Shown in pieces: positions 35,396-43,689 of a stretch of DNA of 64,000 nucleotides; the stretch's first letter is position 1; every line of letters begins with the position of its first letter. A model generated the notes under the pieces. The model saw nothing but the letters and a program-made list of their open reading frames with translations. It was not told the origin of the DNA and searched no databases. The stretch spans positions 5,041,001 through 5,105,000 of the forward strand of contig NZ_CP109583.1 in the NCBI RefSeq assembly GCF_036250755.1, written 5' to 3'. The stretch is from Streptomyces uncialis. GTDB taxonomy: Bacteria > Actinomycetota > Actinomycetes > Streptomycetales > Streptomycetaceae. Position numbers and translations under genes: made by a program.

Positions 35396-35468
35396 GGGCC
35401 GTTAGCTCAATTGGCAGAGCAGTGGACTTTTAATCCATTGGTTGTGGGTTCGAGTCCCACACGGCCTA
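35396..35468 (+). tRNA. tRNA-Lys (anticodon TTT)
   Basis: Acceptor GGGCCGT pairs with ACGGCCT. The anticodon loop is CTTTTAA on stem TGGA/TCCA, and the T-arm has GTTCGAGTC. TATGCT at 35381-35386 may be its -10 element. CCA is not encoded. Confidence 0.95.
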
Positions 35469-35506
35469 CAAGCCGCAGGGCCGGGCGCAAGCCCGCGACC
35501 TGCGAG

Positions 35507-35544
35507 GAAGCGCCCCACCTGGTTCCGACCGGGTGGGGCGCTTC
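35507..35544. terminator. terminator after tRNA-Lys
   Basis: A 13-bp perfect stem gaagcgccccacc / ggtggggcgcttc lies between the tRNA and the convergent minus-strand relic. Confidence 0.85.
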
Positions 35545-35588
35545 GGCGTTGCGGGGTTCGTACGTGAGCGGGGATGCCGTACGACCCT

Positions 35589-35703
35589 CCGCTCCGTAGT
35601 GGGAGCGGGCTCGTCGGATCTGGAGGCCGACCAGGTCGACCGCGGTGACGTGGGCGCCGTGGCAGGTGGCGAGGTGGGCGGCGCTGTGGCCGGGGCCGTC
35701 CCC
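35589..35703 (-). pseudogene. class I methyltransferase fragment
   Basis: Directly after the stop of the next gene, the same frame encodes GDGPGHSAAHLATCHGAHVT, then AVDLVGLQIRRARSHYG. This is the SAM-binding motif I and following acidic motif of a class I methyltransferase. The piece has about 38 residues and neither start nor remainder, so it is a relic. Confidence 0.45.
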
Positions 35704-36006
35704 TCAGCGCGTGTCGCGTTCGACGGTGCGCCACTCCTCGCGCAGGCGCCGTCCGGTGGCACACTCCCCGGGCTCGTCGCTGAGGCATACGGCGCAGGCC
35801 CCGAGGTGGGTCATCAGGCGTCCCCACGCGGCGTCCAGCGCAGCCTGGTCCCGGTCCACGCCGTCCGCCTCGTCGGGACACCGCATGTGCCGGTGCATCC
35901 GGGTCCCCGGCCCCGACATCGAGTGCCGCAGCAGCGTCTCGTACGGCTCCCCGGCCCCGATCCCCCCGTCGCACCGGCAGCAGATCACCCCGGCCGCCGC
36001 GCTCAC
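35704..36006 (-). CDS. Cys-rich small hypothetical protein
   Basis: The product has 100 residues from GTG 36006, which overlaps the stop of the upstream gene as GTGA. It has ICCRCDGGI, a HRHMRCPDE segment and CAVCLSDEPGEC, a Cys/His pattern that could bind one or two zinc ions. No membrane segment is seen. I do not recognise the family. The pair of overlapping genes forms a small operon divergent from the XRE regulator at 36569. Small genes of this kind next to an XRE/TPR regulator are frequent in Streptomyces and often act with it. Confidence 0.6.
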   Translation of the reverse strand: MSAAAGVICCRCDGGIGAGEPYETLLRHSMSGPGTRMHRHMRCPDEADGVDRDQAALDAAWGRLMTHLGACAVCLSDEPGECATGRRLREEWRTVERDTR

Positions 36007-36416
36007 GACCGCACCCCCACCGCGAGAGTCGCGCACCCCGCGAGCCGCGCCAGCGCCCGCAGCACGATCCCCAACCGCCGCTCCCCCAGCACCTCCACCT
36101 TCCACAACGGAACGAGCCGCGGGAACGCCGTCGCCAGCACCAGCGTCAGAAACGCGTCCTCCCCCTCGTCCAGCACCAGCACACACCGGTACCGCGCCTC
36201 GAACCTCGGCCAGTCACAGAACACGAACGCCCCGCCCTCCACGAGCAGCAGATCCCGCACATCCCCCCGCGCCAGAATGTCCCCCTCCTCGATCAACGCC
36301 GCCACAGCCGCCGGCTCACCGATGTCACGGTCATGGGCCCACGCGATGAGGCGGTCGCTGAGAAGTCGCGGGACCGGCGGTTCAGTTGTCGGTGTGACGG
36401 CGGGATCGCGCACCAT
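36003..36416 (-). CDS. hypothetical protein divergent from XRE regulator
   Basis: The product has 137 residues; ATG 36416 has ggagcagac upstream. It is a soluble protein with alternating hydrophobic segments (DLLLVEGGAFVFCDWPRFEA, YRCVLVLDEGEDAFLTLVLA) that suggest a small alpha/beta fold. No family is recognised. It shares a 152-bp control region with the XRE gene on the other strand. Confidence 0.6.
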   Translation of the reverse strand: MVRDPAVTPTTEPPVPRLLSDRLIAWAHDRDIGEPAAVAALIEEGDILARGDVRDLLLVEGGAFVFCDWPRFEARYRCVLVLDEGEDAFLTLVLATAFPRLVPLWKVEVLGERRLGIVLRALARLAGCATLAVGVRS

Positions 36417-36482
36417 GTCTGCTCCCAGGTGGGTCGGGTGCCTCTATGGTGAAACCGGCCCGCGGTCACAGAGCGTGGTCCA

Positions 36483-36518
36483 CTGTTGTCAAGCGGTGTC
36501 TGGCGGCAATGACAACAG
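36483..36518. promoter_or_regulatory. 9-bp inverted repeat between divergent genes
   Basis: The arms ctgttgtca and tgacaacag are perfect complements separated by 18 bases, so their centres are 27 bases apart. They lie in the only control region shared by the genes at 36416 and 36569, so this is a plausible operator. Confidence 0.5.
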
Positions 36519-36568
36519 GACATAGGTGTCTGTTCGGTTCAATTCGTTTGAGCCGGAGAGGGGGCAAC

Positions 36569-37768
36569 ATGTCGTTACCCGATGCGCTGCGCGCCCTTCG
36601 CGGGCGGGCCGGACTCTCCCTCGGCGCGCTGGCGGCACGCACCCACTACGACCGGTCCCATCTGCATCACGTCGAGACCGGACGGCGCCGGGCGACCAGA
36701 GCCGTCGCCGAGTCGCTGGACCACGCCTTGGGCGCCGACGGGGAGTTGTTCACGGCGTGGGAGCGGGACGAGCGGGTGCGGCGGCGGGATGCCGCGCTTC
36801 ACGCGACGCGGGCCTCCGCCCTCGCCGTGTCCCACGACCTCTGCGGTCTCGCCGAGCTGGACGTGGACGACCTGTACGACGGGGTCGAGGAGATCGCCGT
36901 CGTGTCGCGATCCACCCCGCCCGCACTGATGGCGGAGCGCGCCCACGTACTCCGTGACGAAGCGCTGCACCGTATTCGTGCGGGGCAGTATCCCCCCACC
37001 GGCCTCGCGGACCTCTACGTCGCGGTCGGCCGCCTCTCGGGCGTCCTCGCCTACGCGCTGCTGGATCTCGGCTGCCCGCATGACGCCATGCGGCATGCCG
37101 AGGCGGCGGCGAGCTGCGCGGACCGGGCCGGTGACGCGGACCTGGCCGTCTGGGTGGCGGGGACGCGGTCCCTCATCGCCCGGTTCCAGGGGGACTTCCC
37201 GCTCGCCCTCGACCTCGCGCGCGGCGGCCTGCGGCAGGCCGGGTCCGGGCGGGGTACGGGAAGAGCCCGTCTGAAGTGCGGGGAAGCCCAGTGCCTGGCC
37301 AATATGGGCGACTCGGCGGGCGCGAACAGCGCCCTGAACGCGGCGGAGGACGCGCGGGAACGGGTACGGGGCGACGCACCCGGACTCTTCGGCTTCAGCC
37401 GGGCCAAGCAGTTCTACTACGCCGGTTCCTCGCTCATCTGGCTCGACGGCGGCGAGGACGCGCGCCGCGCGCTGCGGGCCGCCACAGACGCCATCGCCAT
37501 ATGGCAGTCGGCCCCGGCAGGACAACGGTCCCTGGTCGACGAACGTCTGGCACACATCTACGCGGCCACCGCCCACGCCCAACTCGGCGATGTGGAGGGC
37601 GCGGCCGACACCGTCCGCCCCCTGCTGTCCCTCCCGCCCGAGGACCAGATCTCATGGATCGTGAAGCGCATGGACCGGCTCGCCCGGCTGCTGTCCGCAC
37701 CGTACTTCCAGGGCAACACGACAGCCCACGAGACAGCGGAGGCGATCAGAACACTGGCCGGACCATGA
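36569..37768 (+). CDS. XRE-family regulator with TPR-like C-terminus, TTA codon
   Basis: The product has 399 residues; ATG 36569 follows the strong site ggagagggg. An N-terminal helix-turn-helix (LRALRGRAGLSLGALAART, then HLHHVETGRRR) is followed by about 330 helical residues arranged as TPR-like pairs (LADLYVAVGRLSGVLAYALL, RFQGDFPLALDLARGGL). This is a common Streptomyces regulator type thought to sense a peptide or small ligand through the repeats. Codon 3 is TTA, which ties expression to the bldA tRNA. It is divergent from the small two-gene operon and may control it through the inverted repeat between them. Confidence 0.85.
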   Translation: MSLPDALRALRGRAGLSLGALAARTHYDRSHLHHVETGRRRATRAVAESLDHALGADGELFTAWERDERVRRRDAALHATRASALAVSHDLCGLAELDVDDLYDGVEEIAVVSRSTPPALMAERAHVLRDEALHRIRAGQYPPTGLADLYVAVGRLSGVLAYALLDLGCPHDAMRHAEAAASCADRAGDADLAVWVAGTRSLIARFQGDFPLALDLARGGLRQAGSGRGTGRARLKCGEAQCLANMGDSAGANSALNAAEDARERVRGDAPGLFGFSRAKQFYYAGSSLIWLDGGEDARRALRAATDAIAIWQSAPAGQRSLVDERLAHIYAATAHAQLGDVEGAADTVRPLLSLPPEDQISWIVKRMDRLARLLSAPYFQGNTTAHETAEAIRTLAGP

Positions 37769-37821
37769 GGAGCCCATGGATGAGCGTTCGCGGGAGCAGC
37801 CGCTCTGTCGACCAATCACCG

Positions 37822-38979
37822 TTACCCGGCCGGTACCGACTCGATCTCCGCCTGGAGCATACGGAGCGTCAACGAATGCTTCTCCGGCGGAAGCTGCTCC
37901 AGGGCGGCCCTCGCGTATCCGGCACCGCCGGCCCTGTCGCCGGACCGGGCCATCATCAGGCCCCGGTGCAGTTCCAGGTGTGTGGTGAAGCGGGGCAGGG
38001 CGGGCGGCAGCTCACGTGCCGCCGCCTCTTGTGCCTCGACGGCGCCCCGCTCTTCGCCCAGCCGGGCCAGCAGGAGTGAGAGGAAGACGTTCTGCCGCCA
38101 CCACGGCACGGCGTAGTCGGAGTCCTGCTCGTGCGACCCGACCCGGTCGTGGATACGGCGTCCCTCGTCCGCGAGCGTGAGCGCCGTGCTCCGGTCGCCT
38201 CGGAGGGCGGCGACGTGAGCCCGGCCCATCACCGCGTTCAGCCGGCCGAGGGACGGGCGGTCGTCGAGGCGCAACGCCTCGGCGGCGAGCCGGTCCGCGA
38301 CGGGGAGCGCGGCCCCCTCGTAGCCCAGGGCGATGGCGGCACGTCCCCGGACCCAGACCCGGGTGTCCGGGGCGCCGGACCGGTCGGCGGCTTCCGCGGC
38401 CATGCCGTACCAGTTGACGGCCTTCACCCCGTCGCTGCCCGGGAACGTCTTCGCGTACAGGGTCATCAGCTTGGCGGCGACGCCCCACAGCTCGGGCCGG
38501 TCCGCCTGCCGTTGCAGCAGGACGAGTTCCCCCGCGAGGCGTTGCTGGATCTCGGCGGCGCCCATGGACATGTAGTCGTGGCCGTAGGTGGAGAGCTTGG
38601 CCCGCCACTCGTCCACGTCCGGGCCGCGCCCCTCCAGTGCGGAGGCGAATCCGGCGTGGATGAGGTCGGAGGCGACAAGGGGAGCTATGGCGGTGGCGGC
38701 GAGATCGGTGACGAAGGTACGTCGGCGCAACGGTGACTCCAGAATCTGCACGGGGACCTGAAGGGCGGCGGCGAGCGCCCGCAGCATGCGGGGGCGCGGG
38801 CGGCGCTTGCCGCATTCCCAGCGGGAGACGTCCTGGCGTGTGTACGGCTGGCCGGTGACGAGGCTGAGCTCTTCCGCCAGCCGTGTCTGGGACCATCCGG
38901 CCACGTCACGTAACTCGGCGATGAGCCGCCTGAGCGGGCTGGGCGCGGTACCGGAGGAGCGGGGACGCTGATCGGGCAT
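37822..38979 (-). CDS. XRE-family regulator with TPR-like C-terminus
   Basis: The product has 385 residues from ATG 38979. The helix-turn-helix lies at about residues 16-75 (GWSQTRLAEELSLV, TRQDVSRWECGKRRP). It is followed by a junction segment (RRRTFVTDLAATAIAPLV) and helical repeats (WYGMAAEAADRSGAPDTRVW, FTTHLELHRGLMMARSGD). It belongs to the same broad class as the neighbour at 36569 but is not a close copy, and it is convergent with it. Because tRNA-flanked relics surround it, it may be part of mobile cargo. Confidence 0.85.
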   Translation of the reverse strand: MPDQRPRSSGTAPSPLRRLIAELRDVAGWSQTRLAEELSLVTGQPYTRQDVSRWECGKRRPRPRMLRALAAALQVPVQILESPLRRRTFVTDLAATAIAPLVASDLIHAGFASALEGRGPDVDEWRAKLSTYGHDYMSMGAAEIQQRLAGELVLLQRQADRPELWGVAAKLMTLYAKTFPGSDGVKAVNWYGMAAEAADRSGAPDTRVWVRGRAAIALGYEGAALPVADRLAAEALRLDDRPSLGRLNAVMGRAHVAALRGDRSTALTLADEGRRIHDRVGSHEQDSDYAVPWWRQNVFLSLLLARLGEERGAVEAQEAAARELPPALPRFTTHLELHRGLMMARSGDRAGGAGYARAALEQLPPEKHSLTLRMLQAEIESVPAG

Positions 38980-39116
38980 GTACCTGCTCCGTATCTGCCT
39001 GTCGGGTCGCGTCCTCAGGCTACGACGCGGGAGCCGACCGCATCCCAGGAACCGATGCTGGATCGACCACACGGGCACTGGGCGCTTTGCGCTTACGGCT
39101 ACTTGGACAAGCTGAC

Positions 39117-39377
39117 CCCACCGTCACCAACAGGGACGGGGTCGCGTACACCGACGGTGAGATCCGTCAGCAGTACGAGAACACCTGCATCGGACGCCCC
39201 GTCGGTGGTGAACCCATCGTCAACGACGAGGCCGACGGTGTGCGGTTCGTGCGGCCCGACGAGCTCGATCGGTACGACATCCACCCCAGCGTGGGCCGGC
39301 AAAGCGGCCACTACCCCGCCGACACCTACCCCCTTCTCAGCTGGGACGACGCTCCCACGCGCCCCGGCGAACGGTGA
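39117..39377 (+). pseudogene. Nudix hydrolase C-terminal fragment
   Basis: The frame encodes NRDGVAYTDGEIRQQYENTC, then RPVGGEPIVNDEADGVRFV and DELDRYDIHPS, which is the C-terminal third of the actinobacterial Nudix pattern. The Nudix box (GX5EX7REUXEEXGU) and the start are missing, so the gene has lost its 5' part. It lies just upstream of tRNA-fMet. Confidence 0.6.
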
Positions 39378-39416
39378 ATCGCCATCACCCGGATGGTGTA
39401 GAGTCAGGTTTACCGA

Positions 39417-39490
39417 CGCGGGGTGGAGCAGCTCGGTAGCTCGCTGGGCTCATAACCCAGAGGTCGCAGGTTCAAATCCTGTCCCCGCTA
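39417..39490 (+). tRNA. initiator tRNA-fMet (anticodon CAT)
   Basis: The first position C1 is mispaired with T72 (CGCGGGG against CCCCGCT), the initiator hallmark. The anticodon stem CTGGG/CCCAG has loop CTCATAA with three G-C pairs, and the T-arm has GTTCAAATC. A -10-like tagagt lies at 39399-39404. Confidence 0.95.
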
Positions 39491-39496
39491 CTCAGG

Positions 39497-39534
39497 CCGA
39501 AGGCCCGGAAGCCGAAAAGCTTCCGGGCCTTCGG
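39497..39534. terminator. terminator after tRNA-fMet
   Basis: A perfect 16-bp stem ccgaaggcccggaagc / gcttccgggccttcgg with loop cgaaaa. Confidence 0.9.
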
Positions 39535-39608
39535 CGTGTTCGGGGGTCTCACCCGGTCGGCCCGTCCCGTTCGCCCGCCGACCCCTCCGGGGCAAGCCTG
39601 GAGGGACG

Positions 39609-40781
39609 GTGGTGGACGGGCACGGAAGCGGCGGGAGACGGCGCGTGGGGCACGGAGGCGGGCCGACCGGTGACGGGCGTCCGGAACCGGGCGGCCCGCT
39701 GTCCGGCCGTCATCGCCGTACCCGCCGCGCCCGGAGTTTCAGCAGGGTGCTGCCCTGGCTGCTGATCGTGGCGGGCGTGGTCTACGACGAGCTGACCCCC
39801 GTCCGCTACACCGCCGCCCCGCTCTTCGCCGCCGCCCCGCTCGCCGCCGCGCCCTTCTACGGCCGCCGCGGCACCCTGCTGACCGGGGCCGCGGCCTGTC
39901 TCGCCGCGTTCGGGATGCGCGCGGAGGACGGGGTCGCCCGGAGCGAGTCGCTCACCGACATCGCGACGATCGTCACCGTCTCCGCGCTCGCCCTCGCCAT
40001 CAACCGGCTCTCCCGCCGCAGCGACGCCAAGCTCGCGACCGCCCGGGAGATCGCCGAGGCCGCCCAGCGCGCCGTCCTCCCGGAGCCCGCCGACCGGATC
40101 GGCGGGCTCGACATCGCCGCCCACTACGAGGCCGCGCAGGCCGGCGCGGCGATCGGGGGAGACCTGTACGCCGTCCAGGACACGCCGTACGGAGTGCGGC
40201 TGGTGCTCGGTGACGTACGGGGCAAGGGGATGGGCGCGGTCGCCGCGGTCGCCGTCCTCATCGGGGCCTTCCGTGAGGCGGCCGAGCAGGAGAGCACCCT
40301 GGAGGCGGTCGCCCAGCGGCTGGAGCGGGCGCTCGCCAGGGAGGGGCTGCGGCGCCGGGGCGTGGACGACGAGGAGGGGTTCACCACCGCCGTCCTCGCC
40401 GAACTCCCGCACGGCGAGGAGCTGCTGCGGACCCTCAACCGCGGACATCCGCCGCCCCTGCTGCTCGCCCCGGACGGGGGACTCACCGTCCTCGAACCGG
40501 GCCGCTTCGCCCTTCCGCTCGGGATGGCCGACCTCGGGAGCTGGCCCGACGAGACCGACGAGACGGGCTTCCCGGCGGGCTCGACGCTGTTCGTCCACAG
40601 CGACGGACTGTCCGAGGCCCGCGACCGGCACGGCGTGTTCTTCGACCCGGCGGCATGGCTGCGCGGTCGGACCTTCGGCGGACCCGACGCCCTGCTCACC
40701 GCCGTCACCGCCGGGGTCGTCACCCACACGGGCGATGGCACCAGCGACGACATGGCCCTGCTGGCCGTCCGCAGGCCCTGA
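39609..40781 (+). CDS. SpoIIE-type PP2C serine phosphatase with membrane segments
   Basis: The product has about 390 residues; tandem GTG codons at 39609 and 39612 follow ggagggac. After a basic start come three hydrophobic segments (VLPWLLIVAGVVYDELT, LFAAAPLAAAPFYG, TIVTVSALALAI). The SpoIIE phosphatase domain then runs from about residue 150. AQRAVLPEP is its usual opening, and metal-binding Asp residues lie in GGDLYAV, LGDVRGKGMGA, VHSDGLSEARD and SDDMALLAV. Such phosphatases dephosphorylate anti-anti-sigma factors and release sigma factors. The partner is not encoded nearby. Confidence 0.9.
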   Translation: MVDGHGSGGRRRVGHGGGPTGDGRPEPGGPLSGRHRRTRRARSFSRVLPWLLIVAGVVYDELTPVRYTAAPLFAAAPLAAAPFYGRRGTLLTGAAACLAAFGMRAEDGVARSESLTDIATIVTVSALALAINRLSRRSDAKLATAREIAEAAQRAVLPEPADRIGGLDIAAHYEAAQAGAAIGGDLYAVQDTPYGVRLVLGDVRGKGMGAVAAVAVLIGAFREAAEQESTLEAVAQRLERALAREGLRRRGVDDEEGFTTAVLAELPHGEELLRTLNRGHPPPLLLAPDGGLTVLEPGRFALPLGMADLGSWPDETDETGFPAGSTLFVHSDGLSEARDRHGVFFDPAAWLRGRTFGGPDALLTAVTAGVVTHTGDGTSDDMALLAVRRP

Positions 40782-40786
40782 CGGAC

Positions 40787-40855
40787 CCTCCAGGGGACTT
40801 CAAAGGCCCCCGGAACTCTCCAGGGGACTCCAAAGGCCCCCCCGGAACTCTCCAG
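40787..40855. repeat. imperfect tandem repeat downstream of the phosphatase gene
   Basis: The unit ctccaggggactccaaaggc followed by cccccggaact occurs twice. After it comes G-rich sequence with repeated gtgcgtgg/gtgcgggg phrases (to about 41000), and no gene is visible. Confidence 0.75.
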
Positions 40856-41235
40856 GACGCGGGATCGCGTACGAGAACGTGCGGAGCGGTCGGATCGGGT
40901 GCGGTCGCGCGGGGGTGCGTGGTGCGGGGTGCGTGCTGCGTGGTGCGTAGTGCGGGGTGCGCGGCCGGCCGGGCGGGGGGCGGAGGGGCCGGGCGCGGGC
41001 CCGTCCATCGGCGGGGGCGGCCTCGCGCGCCGTCCCGCCCCCGCCCCTGCGTCACCCCGCCCGCGCGCCCCCTCACACGCCGTAGCCGCCCCCTCCCGTT
41101 CGTATAACAACTGAGCAACCATCAATGTGACGTCGGCATGAAAGGGAATACCGACATGCCGTCAACTCGCCCCGTTCCGCCCGCCCGTGTCCCGATAAGT
41201 CCTGGCCAACGGCGTTAACGATCAGTCGGAAGCGC

Positions 41236-41265
41236 TTGGAATCCGGCCCCCAGGTCTATTAACGT
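41236..41265 (+). promoter_or_regulatory. putative promoter of the riboswitch-controlled peptidase gene
   Basis: TTGGAA (41236-41241) and TAACGT (41260-41265) are separated by 18 bases, just before the riboswitch aptamer. Confidence 0.35.
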
Positions 41266-41274
41266 TCGATAACG

Positions 41275-41452
41275 CAGCGCGGTCGTCCCAGCCGTCACAA
41301 GAGACGGCTCCGCGCGCACGCGCCGAATTCCGCAAGGGAACCGGGGAACCATTCCTTGGGGTGAATCGGACATCCTTCATGTGAAGGACGTCCGTAGGAG
41401 ACCTTCCTGCTCCGAACCCGTCAGCTAACCCGGTAGGCGAGAAGGAAGGAAA
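41275..41452 (+). ncRNA. c-di-AMP (ydaO/yuaA) riboswitch
   Basis: The leader has the conserved blocks of the c-di-AMP aptamer in order: ccgaattccgcaaggga, accggggaacca, ttggggtgaatcgg, a variable stem (acatccttcatgtgaaggacgt), gtaggagaccttcctgctcc, gaacccgtcagctaacc, and cggtaggcgagaaggaagg. The gene downstream is a cell wall peptidase, the usual Streptomyces target. Binding of c-di-AMP normally switches such genes off. Confidence 0.92.
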
Positions 41453-41465
41453 GGAGTACGCCTCA

Positions 41466-42578
41466 GTGGCGTCAAACCGGCCTGCCCCCGAACCTCTCTA
41501 CGCGCCTAAACCGACGGTGGACGGGCCTCACGCTTCCTCCCACGGGCAGGTGTTCGGCCCCGCGGTCACCGACGACGAGGTCCGGGAGGTCTGGAACCCG
41601 ACCGCCGAGACCGTCCGGCCGGTCCGCGGCAGGCACCGCGTGGCCAAGCAGCGCGGCGGACTCGCCCGCAGCTCCACGGTCCTCGGTGTCGGCGTCATCG
41701 CCGCCGTCGGCGCGGGCGGCATCGCCACCGCGCAGGGCGGCAAGCCCCCGATCAAGATATCGATGCCGGACCTCGGCTCGATGATGTCCGGCGACGAGAA
41801 GCCCGAGGAGCCCGGCACCGGCCCCGCGCAGCAGGCCGCCGCCCCCCTCACCAGCGCGGGCGTCACCGGCGCCGACGCCGCCGAGGGCACCACCGACGCG
41901 GGCGAGGTACTGCGCGCCCGCATCCTCCAGCAGGCCGAGCAGCAGCAGGACCAGGCCGACACCGCCGCCCGCGCCGCCGCCGAGAAGAAGGCCGCCGACC
42001 AGGCGGCCCAGGACGCGGCCGCCGCCGAGGCGGAGCTGAAGGCCAAGGCCAAGGCGGAAGCCGAGGCCAAGGCCAAGAAGGCCGAGGAGAAGGCGAAGGC
42101 CGAGGCGGAGGCCAAGCGGCTGAAGGAAGAGGCCGAGGCCAGGGCCAAGGCCGAGAAGGAGCGCCTCGAACAGCTCGCGCGCAGCTTCTCCCTCCCCCTC
42201 GCCTCGTTCACGCTGACGTCGACGTACGGCCAGTCCGGCGCCATGTGGTCGTCCGGCTCGCACACCGGCCTCGACTTCGCCGCCCCGACCGGCACCCCGC
42301 TCAAGGCCATCCACAGCGGCACCATCACCGAGGCCGGCTGGTCCGGCTCGTACGGCTACCTCACCGTGCTGACCCTCGACGACGGCACCGAGCTCCGGTA
42401 CGCCCACCAGTCGTCGATCGGTGTGAGCGTCGGTCAGAAGGTCTCCACCGGCGAGATCATCGGCCGCGTCGGCGCCACCGGCAACGTCACCGGCGCCCAC
42501 CTGCACCTTGAGGTCAAGCTGGGCAGCGGCAGCGTCGACCCCGCCGCGTACCTCCGCGGCAAGGGCCTGTCGATCTAG
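41466..42578 (+). CDS. M23-family cell wall peptidase under c-di-AMP control
   Basis: The product has 370 residues; GTG 41466 has aaaggag ten bases upstream. A cytoplasmic N-terminus is followed by one membrane segment (VLGVGVIAAVGAGGIATA, about 75-92). A long Ala/Lys/Glu coiled-coil comes next (residues 155-235), then a LytM/M23 endopeptidase domain. Zinc ligands are H266 and D270 in HTGLDF, and H347 in HLHLE (H345 also conserved). It cleaves peptidoglycan cross-bridges outside the membrane. Its leader riboswitch links wall remodelling to c-di-AMP, as in other Streptomyces hydrolase genes. Confidence 0.93.
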   Translation: MASNRPAPEPLYAPKPTVDGPHASSHGQVFGPAVTDDEVREVWNPTAETVRPVRGRHRVAKQRGGLARSSTVLGVGVIAAVGAGGIATAQGGKPPIKISMPDLGSMMSGDEKPEEPGTGPAQQAAAPLTSAGVTGADAAEGTTDAGEVLRARILQQAEQQQDQADTAARAAAEKKAADQAAQDAAAAEAELKAKAKAEAEAKAKKAEEKAKAEAEAKRLKEEAEARAKAEKERLEQLARSFSLPLASFTLTSTYGQSGAMWSSGSHTGLDFAAPTGTPLKAIHSGTITEAGWSGSYGYLTVLTLDDGTELRYAHQSSIGVSVGQKVSTGEIIGRVGATGNVTGAHLHLEVKLGSGSVDPAAYLRGKGLSI

Positions 42579-42698
42579 GCGTCAACCCGCCCCCCACCGC
42601 TGGAACGCCGGCGGTCCTGACGATCACCCCCCGACGTCAGGGCCGCCGGTTCCCGTTCGCGGACGGATTCCGGCCCCTCGACGGTGTTGAGTAGGACC

Positions 42699-43643
42699 AT
42701 GACTTCCTTGCGCCCTCTCGGCTCCTCCGGGCTCGACGTATTCCCGCTCGGACTCGGCGGCAACGTCTTCGGCTGGACGGCGGACCGGTCCGACACCTTC
42801 GCCGTCCTCGACGCCTACGCCGCCGCAGGCGGCAACTTCCTCGACACCGCCGATGTCTACTCCGCCTGGGTGGACGGTCATCAGGGCGGTGAGTCCGAGA
42901 CGCTGATCGGCCAGTGGCTCGCCGCGCGCGGCAACCGCTCCGACATCGTCGTCGCCACGAAGGCCGGCTCGCACCCCGACTTCAAGGGGCTGTCCGCCGC
43001 CACCGTCAAACGCGCCGCCGACGCGTCGCTGAAGCGGCTGGACACCGACCACATCGACCTCTACTACACGCACTTCGACGATCCGACGGTCCCCGTGGAG
43101 GAGATCGTCACCGCGCTCGACGAACTGGTGCGCGCGGGCAAGGTCCGGGCCGTCGGCGCGTCCAACCTGACTGCCGAACGGCTCCAGGAGTCACTCGACT
43201 TCGCCGACCGCGAGGGCCTGACCCGGTACTCCGTGCTGCAACCGGAGTACAACCTGGTCTCCCGTGACACCTACGAGGGCCGCCTCCAGGCGGTCGCCTC
43301 CCGCTCCGGTATCGCGGCCGTCCCGTACTTCGCGCTCGCCTCGGGGTTCCTCACCGGCAAGTACCGGCCCGGTGCCACCGTGGGCAGCGCCCGTTCCGGT
43401 TCGGCCGCAGCCCATCTGGGGACCGAGCGCGGTCAGCGCGTCCTCGCCGCCCTCGACACGGTCGCGGCGGACCGGGGCGCCGAGGTCGCCACGGTCGCCC
43501 TCGCCTGGCTGGCCGCCCGCCCGACGGTCGCCGCCCCGCTCGCCAGCGCCCGCAACCCGGAACAGCTCCCCGCGCTGCTCGCCATGGCCGACCTGGAGCT
43601 CACCCCCGAGGACCTCACCCTCCTGACGGAGGCTTCCGCCTGA
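42699..43643 (+). CDS. aldo/keto reductase
   Basis: The product has 314 residues; ATG 42699 has gtagga upstream. The (beta/alpha)8 aldo/keto reductase fold is clear: LGLGGNVFGW, NFLDTADVYSAW with the catalytic Asp and Tyr, VVATKAGS with the Lys, DLYYTHFDD at the His position, GASNLTAERL, and QPEYNLVSR. It uses NADPH to reduce carbonyls; the substrate is unknown. It follows the M23 gene on the same strand after a 120-bp gap. Confidence 0.93.
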   Translation: MTSLRPLGSSGLDVFPLGLGGNVFGWTADRSDTFAVLDAYAAAGGNFLDTADVYSAWVDGHQGGESETLIGQWLAARGNRSDIVVATKAGSHPDFKGLSAATVKRAADASLKRLDTDHIDLYYTHFDDPTVPVEEIVTALDELVRAGKVRAVGASNLTAERLQESLDFADREGLTRYSVLQPEYNLVSRDTYEGRLQAVASRSGIAAVPYFALASGFLTGKYRPGATVGSARSGSAAAHLGTERGQRVLAALDTVAADRGAEVATVALAWLAARPTVAAPLASARNPEQLPALLAMADLELTPEDLTLLTEASA

Positions 43644-43689
43644 CGGCGCGTACACCGATCCGGCTGTCGTCGGTCGTCGTGAGCCGCCC

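Noticed and set aside
35402..35974. 190-codon minus-strand frame ending in CGTRTHNQWIKSP
   Set aside because: Its end is antisense to tRNA-Lys and the rest is out of frame with the recognisable methyltransferase fragment.
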